From NCBI RefSeq assembly GCF_003352085.1, contig NZ_CP025804.1, positions 3,844,001-3,908,000 on the forward strand: a stretch of 64,000 nucleotides of DNA, written 5' to 3'. Below the pieces are notes generated by a model, which did not search any database, was not told the origin of the DNA, and saw only the letters and a program-made list of their open reading frames with translations. Every line of letters begins with the position of its first letter. Within the stretch, counting starts at the first letter, position 1. Source of the stretch: Sulfitobacter sp. SK012. GTDB taxonomy: Bacteria; Pseudomonadota; Alphaproteobacteria; Rhodobacterales; Rhodobacteraceae. Of the stretch, positions 53,439 to 62,175 are shown in pieces. The translations under genes were made by a program, and so were the position numbers.

Positions 53439-53630
53439 AAGCGTTCTCCCTTGCTTGCATTAGTCTGAGTTAATCCAATGTTGCATACATCAACGCGAAT
53501 TCAAACCTGTCGGGCTCTGCCATAGCTGTACTGACGAGGCCGGACAAAGCGCAACAGCTCAGCTTCCCTCGTCTCAGCTAGGCACAGGCGCTTGCGGATG
53601 ATATGGTGGGAGTGGCTCTCTTCTATTTTT

Positions 53631-54170
53631 TCACTGAACCAGTCCAAAACCCAAGTAATCCCTGGGAACCCTGTCGGTCAGCCAGACACCGTTGTCAGCA
53701 CGGTAGAACAGGAAACCATCATTGTGCATGCGTTCTGCATCAACGGAAAGAATGACCGCCTTTCCATGCCGTTCGCCGACCTTCTTAGCCGTTGTCTCAT
53801 CGGTTGATAGGTGCACTTGGGATCGACCTTTGGCCTCAAGCCCACTGACAAAGATGCTATCCAAATTGGACCGTGCTGTTCCGTGAAAAAGAGCTGCGGG
53901 CGGCTCCGAAGGCTCAAGACCTAAATCCACCTCAAACGAATGGCCTTGGGCAGCCCGGATGCGGGTCCCGTCCGGTGACAGAGTGAACCGTTGCTTGTCG
54001 TTTGTTGCGACAATCTCTTCAAGTTGTTGCCGTGACAGTTTCCGCCCGGCCTTCTTCATTTTCAGAAGTAGATCGTCGACATCAGCCCATGCATTCTTGT
54101 CTAATGCCAGCCCAATTTCTTCTGGCTTGTGGCGCAACGCCATACTTAGAAATTTGGCTTCCTTGCTCAT
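53631..54170 (-). CDS. kptA: RNA 2'-phosphotransferase (KptA/Tpt1 family)
   Basis: A 179-residue protein. It has the family start KFLSMALRHKPEEIGL, the winged-helix EEIVATNDKQRFTL, LFHGTARSNLDSIFVSGL and VHLSTDETTAKKVGERHG, and an ending YRADNGVWLTDRVPRDYL. KptA removes a 2'-phosphate from RNA with NAD; in bacteria its physiological substrate is not established. I start at the ATG at 54170, preceded by GGAGCTAGGA. Confidence 0.92.
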   Translation of the reverse strand: MSKEAKFLSMALRHKPEEIGLALDKNAWADVDDLLLKMKKAGRKLSRQQLEEIVATNDKQRFTLSPDGTRIRAAQGHSFEVDLGLEPSEPPAALFHGTARSNLDSIFVSGLEAKGRSQVHLSTDETTAKKVGERHGKAVILSVDAERMHNDGFLFYRADNGVWLTDRVPRDYLGFGLVQ

Positions 54171-54440
54171 TCCTAGCTCCATAAATTCTCATTTTTGAAA
54201 ACCAGAACCGACTTTTGGCTCAGACTTCCAAGGCATTCCAAATGTCTTCAGCTGGATTGTTTATGACGAAGGTAGTTATCCAGCAACCCCTTGATATTGG
54301 CTTTTCCGACCGGGTTTTGGCTACCAGCCAGTAACACATCTCTCAATGCGTCACGTCAGAAGGCGACCTCGTAAATTCTGGCGAAACTATCGGCTGCTAA
54401 AAAAGCAGCATGAAACAAAACATCTAAGGAACTCGGAAAT

Positions 54441-54641
54441 ATGAAAACTTTGGCCACCGTTGATCTAAGCGCGTGCAGCGCAAACTCTTTTGAGATTTTA
54501 GGAACCTGTCAAAAAGCAGCGCGAGAGGCTGGCGCGAGCGAAGCGGATATTCGTAACTTCATGACGAAAGCCATGGAAGGTAATCAAGAGCATCTGTTGA
54601 GTGTTGTTGTGCAAAATTTTGAACTTGAGTGGCCAGACTGA
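54441..54641 (+). CDS. Small hypothetical protein
   Basis: A 66-residue protein (MKTLATVDLSACSANSFEIL, then EAGASEADIRNFMTKAMEGN), helical and acidic. AAGGAACTC precedes the ATG. It matches a class of small single-domain proteins of unknown role. No partner genes. Confidence 0.6.
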   Translation: MKTLATVDLSACSANSFEILGTCQKAAREAGASEADIRNFMTKAMEGNQEHLLSVVVQNFELEWPD

Positions 54642-54672
54642 CCTTCCTAGCACCACCAGTTTGCATCTCAAT

Positions 54673-54891
54673 CTAAGCTTTCGGTAACTGCAATTGCCGC
54701 AAATTTACGAGAGTTCTGATCATCTCCTGTGAGCGCCTCAGGCTACCTCGCTGTTGGAAGCCTTGTGCGATCAGATCATAGTCATCCTCAAAAAGCGGCA
54801 TGAACCTTGGGTCGACATTTCGCTCGCAAGCGTAGCTGCCGCGCAGGGATCGAATGTTTGCCGGAACCTGGGCCTGCGAAGGGGGTTGCAT
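54673..54891 (-). CDS. Hypothetical protein downstream of rhomboid
   Basis: A 72-residue frame (PPSQAQVPANIRSLRGSYACERNVDPRFMPLFEDDYDLIAQGF, RSQEMIRTLVNLRQLQLP) that looks natural. It begins 24 bases after the rhomboid stop on the same strand and could be in an operon with it. The frame is open further upstream inside the rhomboid gene, and no clear ribosome-binding site marks the start. Confidence 0.5.
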   Translation of the reverse strand: MQPPSQAQVPANIRSLRGSYACERNVDPRFMPLFEDDYDLIAQGFQQRGSLRRSQEMIRTLVNLRQLQLPKA

Positions 54892-54914
54892 CTTGTAAAC
54901 AGAGCATCGGTCTC

Positions 54915-55598
54915 TCAAAGGCTCTGGGATCTTGTTTTTCGTTGGCTTGCGAAAGTCCAAGCGGCAGTCCAGCCAACGATCCACCCACCTAAGTGTGCCT
55001 CCCAGGCAAGTGTCCCAGATAGCACTACGAACAGCACCAAATTGACGAGGAGCAGGCCCATTATTCCGCTCAGGACAGGTCGCACTGATTGGTTTAATTG
55101 GCGTCGCTGCCTGAAGTCCCACGCTTGCCACAGGCCAAGAAGGCCGAAAACGGCCCCGGACGCTCCAATCATTGGGCCGCTCGCGGCTGACAACAGCCCG
55201 AAAGCGGCGGCACCAGTAATTGCTGATAAGGCTAGCAAGAGAATGGTTTTACCGACGCCAAGGTATGCTGCCACCCCCTTTCCCAAGGCGAGAAGAACCA
55301 CACTATTCATGACAAAATGCGCAATACTGCCATGCAAAAACGCGTGCGTCAGAAACATCAGCACTTTCTGACTTGCATAGAGCGGAGCAAGGCCTCCATC
55401 GAGCAAAAGTTGCCAGAATGCACCATACAAAAAGACGTTTATACGCCAACTGTTTGAGCCGATCCAACCTGCATCTGACAGAGTAAGTGGCAGCTCAATC
55501 ACCGCCATAACGCCTATCAGAACCCAAAGAAATCCGGGCGCACCGGGTTCAACCTTTTTGGGGTGTCTGTGAAATTGATCGCGCTTATCTGTTGCCAT
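54915..55598 (-). CDS. Rhomboid family intramembrane serine protease
   Basis: A 227-residue protein with six or seven membrane segments. Catalytic serine is in GASGAVFGLLG near residue 150 and histidine in WEAHLGGWIVG near 205. FLHGSIAHFVMNS is the conserved HxxxxHxxxN region. It cleaves membrane-protein substrates within the bilayer. Substrate unknown. Confidence 0.92.
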   Translation of the reverse strand: MATDKRDQFHRHPKKVEPGAPGFLWVLIGVMAVIELPLTLSDAGWIGSNSWRINVFLYGAFWQLLLDGGLAPLYASQKVLMFLTHAFLHGSIAHFVMNSVVLLALGKGVAAYLGVGKTILLLALSAITGAAAFGLLSAASGPMIGASGAVFGLLGLWQAWDFRQRRQLNQSVRPVLSGIMGLLLVNLVLFVVLSGTLAWEAHLGGWIVGWTAAWTFASQRKTRSQSL

Positions 55599-55675
55599 GA
55601 AATTTCAATATTCCCTTCAAGACGACAATGAAAGCTGCCTTCGCTACGCGAACAGCGCCTCCATTAGACCGTAGC

Positions 55676-55765
55676 CTATTCGTTTTTCTGATTTCTTGGC
55701 GGTGTCCCAAAACGCGTCCGATATTCCTTCGAAAACTGAGTTGGAGAATTGAAGCGGACGCTGAG
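55676..55765 (-). pseudogene. AraC-type HTH 3' fragment
   Basis: The last 29 residues of a minus frame read SVRFNSPTQFSKEYRTRFGTPPR, which is the second helix-turn-helix of an AraC-family regulator (SPTQFSxxYRxxFGxxP). The sequence upstream is not AraC-like, so only the gene end remains. It lies just before the FAD oxidoreductase gene. Confidence 0.6.
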
Positions 55766-55878
55766 AGGACGAAACTGACTGTCGAAGTTATTGATATTTG
55801 CTATAAGGCGGTAATTATTGCAGAAAACCCGCATCACCCAGCAAGAAAGCTCCCACGAGCGTGACAGACGGAACGAAT

Positions 55879-57132
55879 ATGACAATGCCGCAGAACGAAT
55901 TTGACCTCATCGTTGTGGGTGCTGGTATCGTTGGTATGTCAGCTGCGCTCTATGCTCAAAGGGATGGTCTAAAGACCCTCATCTGCGACCCCAACCCACC
56001 CGGGTCGGGCACAACGTATGGGTCGGCCTGTACCATCGCGACATATGCTTGCATTCCGGTCAACAACCCATCGATTTTTACATCTCTGCCGCATCTGCTG
56101 ACCAGCCGGGAAAGCCCACTAACCTTTAACCTGTTGCACGGATTGAGAAACCCCGGATGGATGTTGGCGTTCCTAAACAACTGCCGCCCCTCTCGTGTTA
56201 AACAAATCAGCGAAGCACTGGGTCAGTTCCTGACGCATACTGATGCCGGCCTCGACCCGCTGATTGCTGAGGCAGGAGCCGAAGACCTGATGGTAAATAA
56301 CGACTGCCTTTATGTCTGGTCCACCAAAGCGGGGTATGAAGGTGCGCGCAACAGCAATGCGATGCGACGCGCGCAGGGTGTGGAATTCGAAGAACTCTCC
56401 AAAGATGACGTCCACCAACTGGAACCAAACCTGAAACAACCCATACACTGTGGCCTGAACTTCAAAGGCGCACGGCATGTGACCAATCCGCAGGAATTGG
56501 TCGAGCGCATGCACAAACGATTTGAAGCACTTGGTGGGACCTATCTATCCTGCTGTGTTGAACGTTGTGATGCCGATGACACTGGGGTGACAACTTATCT
56601 TAAAGATGGCACCGAACTCCGCGCGGGTCACCTAGCACTAACGGCTGGCGTACGTTCGAACGAGATAAAAGGCTCCGGCGCTGAACATCTGCCACTAGGC
56701 ACCGAGCGCGGCTATCACATCCTTTATCGCAACGACGGGGGACTAGTATCACGGCCGGTTGGCTGGGCCGAAGCGGGTTTCTACGCCACGCCGATGGCCC
56801 ACGGATTGCGTATTGCCGGTACGGTTGAAATCAATGCTAAAGACGCTGCATTCAACACCAAATGCACTGATTACCTTCAGCGCAAATCACATGAAATGTT
56901 TGGAGATATCGGTTCGCCTGACGACGCATGGCTGGGTCATCGCCCAACGATGCCGGATGCTCTTCCAGTAATAGGTCCCTCACCGACCTCGAGCCGCATC
57001 ACTCTTGCCTTTGGACACCAACATATCGGCCTTACGCTAGGGGGAGTAACCGGCAAAATCGTGACTGATCTTGCGCAGGGGCGAGCACCCTATTGCAATA
57101 TTAACGATTTTGCTCCGGAACGATTTACCTGA
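55879..57132 (+). CDS. FAD-dependent amine/D-amino acid oxidoreductase (DadA type)
   Basis: A 417-residue flavoprotein. FAD-binding GXGXXG motif FDLIVVGAGIVGMSAALYAQRDGLKTLICD is at the start. A DAO-type core (GLNFKGARHVTNPQELVERM, GHLALTAGVRSN) and the C-terminal GHRPTMPDALPVIGPSP with GHQHIGLTLGGVTGKIVTDL follow, as in DadA. It probably oxidises a D-amino acid or related imino compound and passes electrons to quinone. I prefer the ATG at 55879; a GTG at 55861 is in frame. Confidence 0.88.
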   Translation: MTMPQNEFDLIVVGAGIVGMSAALYAQRDGLKTLICDPNPPGSGTTYGSACTIATYACIPVNNPSIFTSLPHLLTSRESPLTFNLLHGLRNPGWMLAFLNNCRPSRVKQISEALGQFLTHTDAGLDPLIAEAGAEDLMVNNDCLYVWSTKAGYEGARNSNAMRRAQGVEFEELSKDDVHQLEPNLKQPIHCGLNFKGARHVTNPQELVERMHKRFEALGGTYLSCCVERCDADDTGVTTYLKDGTELRAGHLALTAGVRSNEIKGSGAEHLPLGTERGYHILYRNDGGLVSRPVGWAEAGFYATPMAHGLRIAGTVEINAKDAAFNTKCTDYLQRKSHEMFGDIGSPDDAWLGHRPTMPDALPVIGPSPTSSRITLAFGHQHIGLTLGGVTGKIVTDLAQGRAPYCNINDFAPERFT

Positions 57133-57199
57133 TTGGATCTGAGCGGCAGTTTTGTATGGGTTCAGGTCATCTACGCACTGTGCGGCATCAGTTGGTTTG

Positions 57200-57350
57200 G
57201 GCTTTAAGCCGCCATTCGCTACGGTGATCATCAAGGCCTGCTAAGCGGGACAAAGCTGCCGGTAGTGCCATATTCGTAAAGTCGGCTTCCGGCCCACAGC
57301 GAACCTTCGTACTAATCGCGGCGAACGGCAGCTTTGAGCTAGAGTTGGGC
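57200..57350. repeat. Dispersed intergenic motif cluster
   Basis: CCGCCATTCGCTACGG, GGCGAACGGCAGCTTTGAGC and CTGCTAAGCGGGAC are degenerate, inverted members of the family of CCGTTCGCTGC-type motifs. No gene lies here. Confidence 0.6.
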
Positions 57351-58130
57351 CTACTTGGCTCGGCGGCCAAAGAGGTGGGTCGGCATTAGACCACCACATT
57401 CTGCCGCGCGGGCATTGGCAATGCGCACCGCGAGTTTCTTGATGTAATTTTCTTCACCAAAGGCTGCAATAAACTGGCTTCGCCATTCGCCGCTCTCCAT
57501 CATTTTGACTTCCCGAGCAGCAGTTTCTGCGTACCATTCGGTTCGGTCGCGAGTTTTGACGTCCTCAAGACCGGCAACAGTCATTTCGACCTTAGTCTCA
57601 TCTGTTGTTTGCATGGAAAAACTAAGCGATGTCAAAGACTGCCATTCGTTGTATCCCGCCAACTCATCGGCATTGGCGCTGCGCAACCAATCGCTAGCAA
57701 CAAATTGCCCGCCAGGTTTCAGGACCCGAAGCACCTCGCGGTAAAGCGAAGCCTTGTCCTCGACATGAATAAGGGAATCCTTGCTGAAAACGATGTCAAA
57801 GCTCTGATCTTCAAAAGGCAAGGGACCCACTTCGACTAATATCAGTTCAGCAACCTTATCCAATCCGGCAACAGCAATATTTTTTCGGCCAGTCTCGACA
57901 AGGAAGGGTTCGATATCGATGCCCACGAGGCGCTTTGGCGCTAAGTCCCTCGAGATTACAATATCTGGACCGCCAGTGCCGCATCCAATGTCTAGGACCG
58001 TCTTCCCACCGACAACGATGTCACGAAGGATTTCCTTCACTTCCTCTGGCCCGCCCGGCGAAAGAAACCCGATACCCCACTGCATTTCGAGGTTTGTCAC
58101 AAATTCAGGTGGGTACGATGTCCCGGACAT
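57351..58130 (-). CDS. Class I SAM-dependent methyltransferase (phosphoethanolamine type)
   Basis: A 259-residue methyltransferase. WGIGFLSPGGPEEVKEIL precedes motif I VLDIGCGTGGPD near residue 46. FSKDSLIHVEDKASLYREVLRVLKPGGQFVASDW follows, a pattern seen in phosphoethanolamine N-methyltransferases. The substrate is inferred only. I use the ATG at 58130 (MSGTSYPP), preceded by AGGAAG. The long upstream frame is not supported. Confidence 0.85.
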   Translation of the reverse strand: MSGTSYPPEFVTNLEMQWGIGFLSPGGPEEVKEILRDIVVGGKTVLDIGCGTGGPDIVISRDLAPKRLVGIDIEPFLVETGRKNIAVAGLDKVAELILVEVGPLPFEDQSFDIVFSKDSLIHVEDKASLYREVLRVLKPGGQFVASDWLRSANADELAGYNEWQSLTSLSFSMQTTDETKVEMTVAGLEDVKTRDRTEWYAETAAREVKMMESGEWRSQFIAAFGEENYIKKLAVRIANARAAECGGLMPTHLFGRRAK

Positions 58131-58455
58131 AATGCTTCCTCTCTGGCCACTCGTGAATGGGCCATCGTAGCACGCCTTACACGATGTCGATACATTGGTA
58201 GCTCTGCACAGCCCGCGGTTGTAGCGTGCGACAACTTTGTCCCTGCAAAGCAGACCTTGATGCTCGCCGCAGCTTAGTCCTTCCGCCCTTATTGTCGAAA
58301 TATGCATGTTGCAGCATTGGTCATTAAGGGCTCCACAGCCGACCTTGGGGTAGTTAAATCTTTAGCGCAGGATTTTGCCCCTATATGCAACTGACCCCAA
58401 TTTGGCTTAGGGTGTCATTCTGCCCCCTACCCAAAGCGACCCTTAGGAGAGCACC
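58131..58455. other. Intergenic with a dispersed repeat piece
   Basis: Near 58300-58330, ATATGCATGTTGCAGCATTGG and CATTAAGGGCT match the repeat block found at 34218-34260. No gene is seen. Confidence 0.5.
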
Positions 58456-58788
58456 ATGAAGACCATTTTGATAGCTGTGGCCATTGCCGCAATCACGACC
58501 GCTGCCGCCGCAAAGGACGGTTTGAAGGATTACCTTTGTTTTGCCCCCGGGTTAGATTTCCCAGAGTTTTCTATCAGCGACGGCGTGATCTACAAGATCG
58601 ATGGTTCTGGAGTAGAGACCAAGGAGATCTTCTGTTCTGATGACGCCAATCAATACTCAGACGGCAGCGGCTGCTCATGGCAGGGTTCAAGCATGTCCAA
58701 GAGTTTCGTCCATGGCACTGGATTCCTGTTCCTGACGCTTGATCGGGACAGGATGTACCGCTGCACCTCTGATTTATTCAAGAAGTAA
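58456..58788 (+). CDS. Small secreted protein
   Basis: A 110-residue protein with a signal peptide (ILIAVAIAAITTAAAA). The mature part has cysteines at LCFAPG, IFCSDDANQ, GCSWQGS and YRCTSD, which suggests two disulfides. AGGAGAGCACC precedes the ATG. Family not recognised. A GGGTGCGGCACCC palindrome lies 35 bases after the stop. Confidence 0.65.
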   Translation: MKTILIAVAIAAITTAAAAKDGLKDYLCFAPGLDFPEFSISDGVIYKIDGSGVETKEIFCSDDANQYSDGSGCSWQGSSMSKSFVHGTGFLFLTLDRDRMYRCTSDLFKK

Positions 58789-58822
58789 GCTTTCGCAATA
58801 ACCCATGCAAAACGCTTGCAAA

Positions 58823-58835
58823 GGGTGCGGCACCC
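58823..58835. repeat. GGGTGCRGCACCC palindrome, copy 2
   Basis: The palindrome, extended to AAGGGTGCGGCACCCGCAGG, matches the copy at 13726-13738 except for one base. Both lie shortly after a small cysteine-rich protein gene. Confidence 0.7.
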
Positions 58836-59016
58836 GCAGGCCACCTCAGCCGCCGAGAGCGCATCAGCCTAGCATCACTCAAGCCATTCTCAGCCCTTTG
58901 GCACCAGTAGGCACGGGAGGGCATTCAGAGGCACTCTGAATAGTACGCAGAATTGCGATTCTGTAATCTGGCCGACTTTTGCTCACAACCTACTAGCAGC
59001 CGATTCAGCCAGATTG

Positions 59017-59125
59017 TATCTTGGGGATGTTCCTGGCGGAACACGGGTGGGGATAGGTTTGATCACCGATAACCCTCATCCAGCTCGCCAGACTAAATCC
59101 TCCCCCTGCCACCCCTGCCCTAGCT
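59017..59125 (+). promoter_or_regulatory. Promoter-leader module, degenerate copy D
   Basis: TATCTT (59017-59022), then TGTTCCTGGCGG (59028-59039), AACACGGGTGGGG (up to 59052) and later CCTCCCCCTGCCACCC. The order matches copies A-C, but no TTGAAA is found at the right distance and the start-proximal arm is not conserved. It precedes a two-gene operon. Confidence 0.5.
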
Positions 59126-59530
59126 GTGAAGGGTGATCCCAACCTAGATCGGGTTGAGGCCCTAGAAGAGCTGGTAGGGCGCATGGATGGGCTAATTGAG
59201 GCCAGCCTCGACCAGACGGCACGAGCGTCACTGGGCAAGCTGCGTCACCGCTGGCGTGTCATCAAGTCGATGGACGAAAGCAAGGCCGCAACGAATGGCC
59301 GGGGTGATTTGAAGCTGGAGAGTTTCATTGCCAGCTACCGCCGCAAAAACAACTCTTACCGGATCGGTTATGACAACAGCGACTTCTCAGGTTTCATTGA
59401 TACGGCACGCGCTGTGATGTTCCCAGAGACAGGCTCCAGTGGCACCGTTGAGGGCATCGGATCGATGCTTGGCAAAGTGGTAAAAGATGAGATGCTTGGT
59501 CAGATACCGGGAGGATCGATGCTGAGATGA
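59126..59530 (+). CDS. Hypothetical island protein
   Basis: A 134-residue protein, starting at GTG; no in-frame ATG is available downstream of a stop at 59060. Helical N-terminus (VEALEELVGRMDGLIEASLD), a basic middle (SYRRKNNSYRIGYDNS) and a Gly-rich end. Family not recognised. It overlaps the next gene by ATGA and follows the degenerate leader module, so it is probably part of a phage-like operon. Confidence 0.55.
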   Translation: MKGDPNLDRVEALEELVGRMDGLIEASLDQTARASLGKLRHRWRVIKSMDESKAATNGRGDLKLESFIASYRRKNNSYRIGYDNSDFSGFIDTARAVMFPETGSSGTVEGIGSMLGKVVKDEMLGQIPGGSMLR

Positions 59531-59919
59531 CCCCTGCCCTCGCAGCCGCAGTTATAATTCGCGCCGTCAGTGATGCTGAAGGCCGCGATATGATGGACAG
59601 CCCAAAGAACCGGGCGCGGATCACCGCAGAGGCCAAGCACTGGCTGACCGCTGATGAGCATGCAGAGCAACGTGAGAGCCTGTGCCTCATCGCTGGCGTG
59701 GATACCTACGCCCTGCGCAAATACGTCAGTGAGCATGGATTGGGAGCGGGCATCGATTTCAACCTGCTGCGCTCATACCGGCGCTGTGACTGTTGCGGCA
59801 AGAAGTATGAGGACGACGAGGGGAAGCGCACCAAGTATTGCAGCGACCCCTGCCGTGAGGCTGTCGCCAAACGCAACAAGGCGGCAAGCAAACGCCGCAA
59901 AGCTAAGAGGGCCGCATAA
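59527..59919 (+). CDS. Zinc-ribbon protein of a phage-like island
   Basis: A 130-residue protein with a C-terminal zinc motif CDCCGKKYEDDEGKRTKYCSDPCREAVAKRNK near residue 85, as in small phage- or plasmid-encoded DNA-binding proteins, followed by a lysine/arginine-rich tail. The N-terminal part is helical. It is translationally coupled to the upstream gene. Confidence 0.65.
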   Translation: MTPALAAAVIIRAVSDAEGRDMMDSPKNRARITAEAKHWLTADEHAEQRESLCLIAGVDTYALRKYVSEHGLGAGIDFNLLRSYRRCDCCGKKYEDDEGKRTKYCSDPCREAVAKRNKAASKRRKAKRAA

Positions 59920-59947
59920 TGAACGCGCCAACCGTCAGGAGGCAATC

Positions 59948-60094
59948 ATGACCAAGACATGCACGAAATGCGGTGAGAGCAAACCGGCAACACTTGAGTA
60001 TTGGTCTAAGCATCGCGGAGGGCTTAACCCTCAGTGCAAGGTCGTCTGGGCCGTTCTCACCCGCAACCAACCTTATACACCGCACACGGCCTAA
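59948..60094 (+). CDS. Small zinc-finger protein
   Basis: A 48-residue frame starting MTKTCTKCGESKPATLEYWSKH and continuing GLNPQCK. The CxxC then C pattern is the start of HNH-type phage zinc fingers. The rest of the HNH domain is absent, so it may be truncated. GGAGG lies shortly before the ATG, and the gene follows the zinc-ribbon gene by 28 bases. Confidence 0.55.
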   Translation: MTKTCTKCGESKPATLEYWSKHRGGLNPQCKVVWAVLTRNQPYTPHTA

Positions 60095-60471
60095 AAGGAA
60101 AAAGAACAAAGAGTTAGCAAGACCCGCGAGATGATGGTGCATAAGTCTGCCGCCAAAACCAGGACACCCCGTCGAAGGTCCCGGGCGTCATAGCCCGCTA
60201 AGCTGTAAGGGACTTGGTTTGCGGAACCCATCAGGGCCAGCGGTCAAAACCGCGCAAACAGGCCGGACACATGACTGCTTCTGACAAATGCACAAATCTG
60301 ATCAAAAATGTCTTGCTATGCAGGAGCCATCCACACAGGACCTTCGCTGCAACTTGGACAGAGGTCTGCTGTGCGGGACCAAGCGGTCCTTAGCCGCGCC
60401 GCAGCGGATGAGCCCCGGGTGAATGGCTGCTATTCGACAATCCTGATCCCTAGCCGGCCTACTGAGCAAGT
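60095..60471. other. Intergenic, no gene seen
   Basis: GACCTTCGCTGCAACTTGG near 60340 belongs to the dispersed intergenic motif family. No supported frame. Confidence 0.4.
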
Positions 60472-60996
60472 TTAGTGCGCAAGGTGGTCATGCACCATTA
60501 TCACGCCCCACATACCTGCTTCGAGATGGCCTGGGATTAGACAGCCAAACTCCAAATTGACCATTTCTGGAAACTTCCAAACCACCTCCACTGTCTCGCC
60601 GCTCGGAAGTGAGATTCCGTTGGGGTCGTCGTGTTCCATGTCAGGATTCTTGAGCATCCATTGATGGTGTTCGGCAACTTGGTCGAACGAACCAAGGAAA
60701 AACTCGTGATCCAACTCACCACCATTCTTGATAAGAAAGCGCACCACTGAGCCATGATTGATGGGGATCGCATCAGGCTCAAAAAGCATGTAACCAGTTT
60801 CGGTTTCTATGATGTTCAATTTGATAGTTCTTGTGACTAAATCCCCATCGTCCGGCTTCCTAAAGAGATCATTTAGGGGCAAGTCGTACACCTGCTCGTG
60901 GTGGTGTTGATTGCTTTGCTCTGTATCTGCATTTGAGGCCCAAGCTGGCAAGGCTGCCGCAAGGCAAAGGGCGAAAGCTACTAAAAACGATTTCAT
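60472..60996 (-). CDS. Cupredoxin-domain periplasmic protein (CopI-like)
   Basis: A 174-residue protein with a signal peptide (FLVAFALCLAAALPAWA) and a His-rich stretch (NQHHHEQVY). The copper-binding pattern is visible as LDHEFFLG and FGCLIPGHLEAGMWGVI (His, then Cys-x4-His-x4-Met), as in plastocyanin-like CopI proteins of copper tolerance. GGAGGAG precedes the ATG at 60996. No copper ATPase is nearby. Confidence 0.85.
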   Translation of the reverse strand: MKSFLVAFALCLAAALPAWASNADTEQSNQHHHEQVYDLPLNDLFRKPDDGDLVTRTIKLNIIETETGYMLFEPDAIPINHGSVVRFLIKNGGELDHEFFLGSFDQVAEHHQWMLKNPDMEHDDPNGISLPSGETVEVVWKFPEMVNLEFGCLIPGHLEAGMWGVIMVHDHLAH

Positions 60997-61326
60997 CGTC
61001 TCCTCCGACAATTAGTGTTTTTTACTTCTGGGAGCCTGAATTTGGTGGCACCTACTCATCAATTTTGGCAATCGAGGTGCGCGCTCCCCTCAATTGCGAC
61101 TCTTGTTAGAAAGCAAGGGCTTATCTGGCGAGAGGAATCGAAATGGGAATGGCATTCACACAGCCTTGTATCATAGAAAGGCACAGAATAGAACTCTGGG
61201 GGTGTGAAAAATTGCGAGAACCACCCAATGCTTTGAAGTAATTAAAGCGGCCCTCGAGTAGACGGGCTCAGGGGCTTTGATATCTCGGGGTGTCATTTGA
61301 AAAAAGGCCCACGGAAACGTAAAATC
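60997..61326. other. Intergenic, no gene seen
   Basis: Only a small part could hold the promoter of the cupredoxin gene. No supported coding frame. Confidence 0.4.
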
Positions 61327-61352
61327 CCCGCTGCCATTGGGCAACGGGGGTA
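61327..61352 (-). terminator. Terminator of the rpsU gene
   Basis: On the minus strand CCCCGTTGCC and GGCAGCGGGG form a 10-bp stem with one G-T pair, followed by ATTTT. It lies about 30 bases after the S21 stop codon. Confidence 0.75.
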
Positions 61353-61382
61353 CATTTGTTCAGCATCGAGAAATGAAATACA

Positions 61383-61583
61383 TCACGCTTCGCGTTCCAA
61401 TTTCTTGCGTGCCAGCTTACGGGCACGGCGGATAGCTTCAGCTTTCTGGCGTGCTTTTTTCTCGGACGGCTTTTCGAAATGTTGCTTGAGCTTCATTTCA
61501 CGGAAAACGCCTTCGCTCTGTAGTTTTTTCTTCAGAACCCGGAGGGCCTGATCGACATTGTTGTCACGAACACTAACCTGCAT
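61383..61583 (-). CDS. rpsU: 30S ribosomal protein S21
   Basis: A 66-residue basic protein with the family start [31 protein letters not shown] and a helical lysine/arginine-rich tail ([24 protein letters not shown]). It acts at translation initiation in the 30S subunit. It is the only housekeeping translation gene in the window. A terminator follows. Confidence 0.95.
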   Translation of the reverse strand: MQVSVRDNNVDQALRVLKKKLQSEGVFREMKLKQHFEKPSEKKARQKAEAIRRARKLARKKLEREA

Positions 61584-61659
61584 GTGATTTACACCAGCTT
61601 TTCAGTTTGAAGTTGCAATAATTGGCGGAGCTAAATTCATGGCTTCTTCCGCCACTAAC

Positions 61660-61944
61660 TTAGAAAGAGAAAGTAATCTCACCGGATTGCCCTCTGATGC
61701 TATCTGAGTCGACAATGCCCGCCGCAATCATTTTTCCAAATGCGGCTTTGTTGATTTCGGTTGCAGCCTCCATCTTAGCTTGAGTAGCATATTTGGCGAT
61801 AACAATGCCTTTGCCTTCGCCCACTGAGATAACATCAATAAATTCCGCGCCAGCAGCGGCCACTTCTTCGCGTATAGTTTCAGCGAACTCGACCATCTTG
61901 CTCATATCTCGTGATGTAAATTCGGTAAGTCTAAAAACTGGCAT
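61660..61944 (-). CDS. Hypothetical protein, small dimeric-barrel type
   Basis: A 94-residue protein (RLTEFTSRDMSKMVEFAETIREEVAAAGAEFIDVISVGEGKGIVIAKYATQAKM) with the strand-helix-strand layout of ABM/NIPSNAP-like barrels. I place the start at the ATG at 61944, where GGAG lies upstream. Function unknown. Confidence 0.65.
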   Translation of the reverse strand: MPVFRLTEFTSRDMSKMVEFAETIREEVAAAGAEFIDVISVGEGKGIVIAKYATQAKMEAATEINKAAFGKMIAAGIVDSDSIRGQSGEITFSF

Positions 61945-62175
61945 CTTTTCGCACTCCTTGGCTTCTATTGGAATTGGCAAGTTTACCAGCCTTTCCAATC
62001 CGGGCAAACAAAATCTGAGAACCTTTGGGTTACCGTCGCCGTCACTCTCGGCCCAGAGCGGACCTTGGTACTCAGCGCGGCAAATGACCGGTCAGAGCCC
62101 ATAGTACCCCCGTGTTTCGGCGCAGCGAATGTCCGGATTTCGAATGACGTTCATCACCACGGCGCAAAAAGCAGC
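61945..62175. repeat. Intergenic motifs of the dispersed family
   Basis: GGCCCAGAGCGGACCTTGG near 62056 and CGCAGCGAATGTCCGG near 62118 are degenerate members. No gene. Confidence 0.4.
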
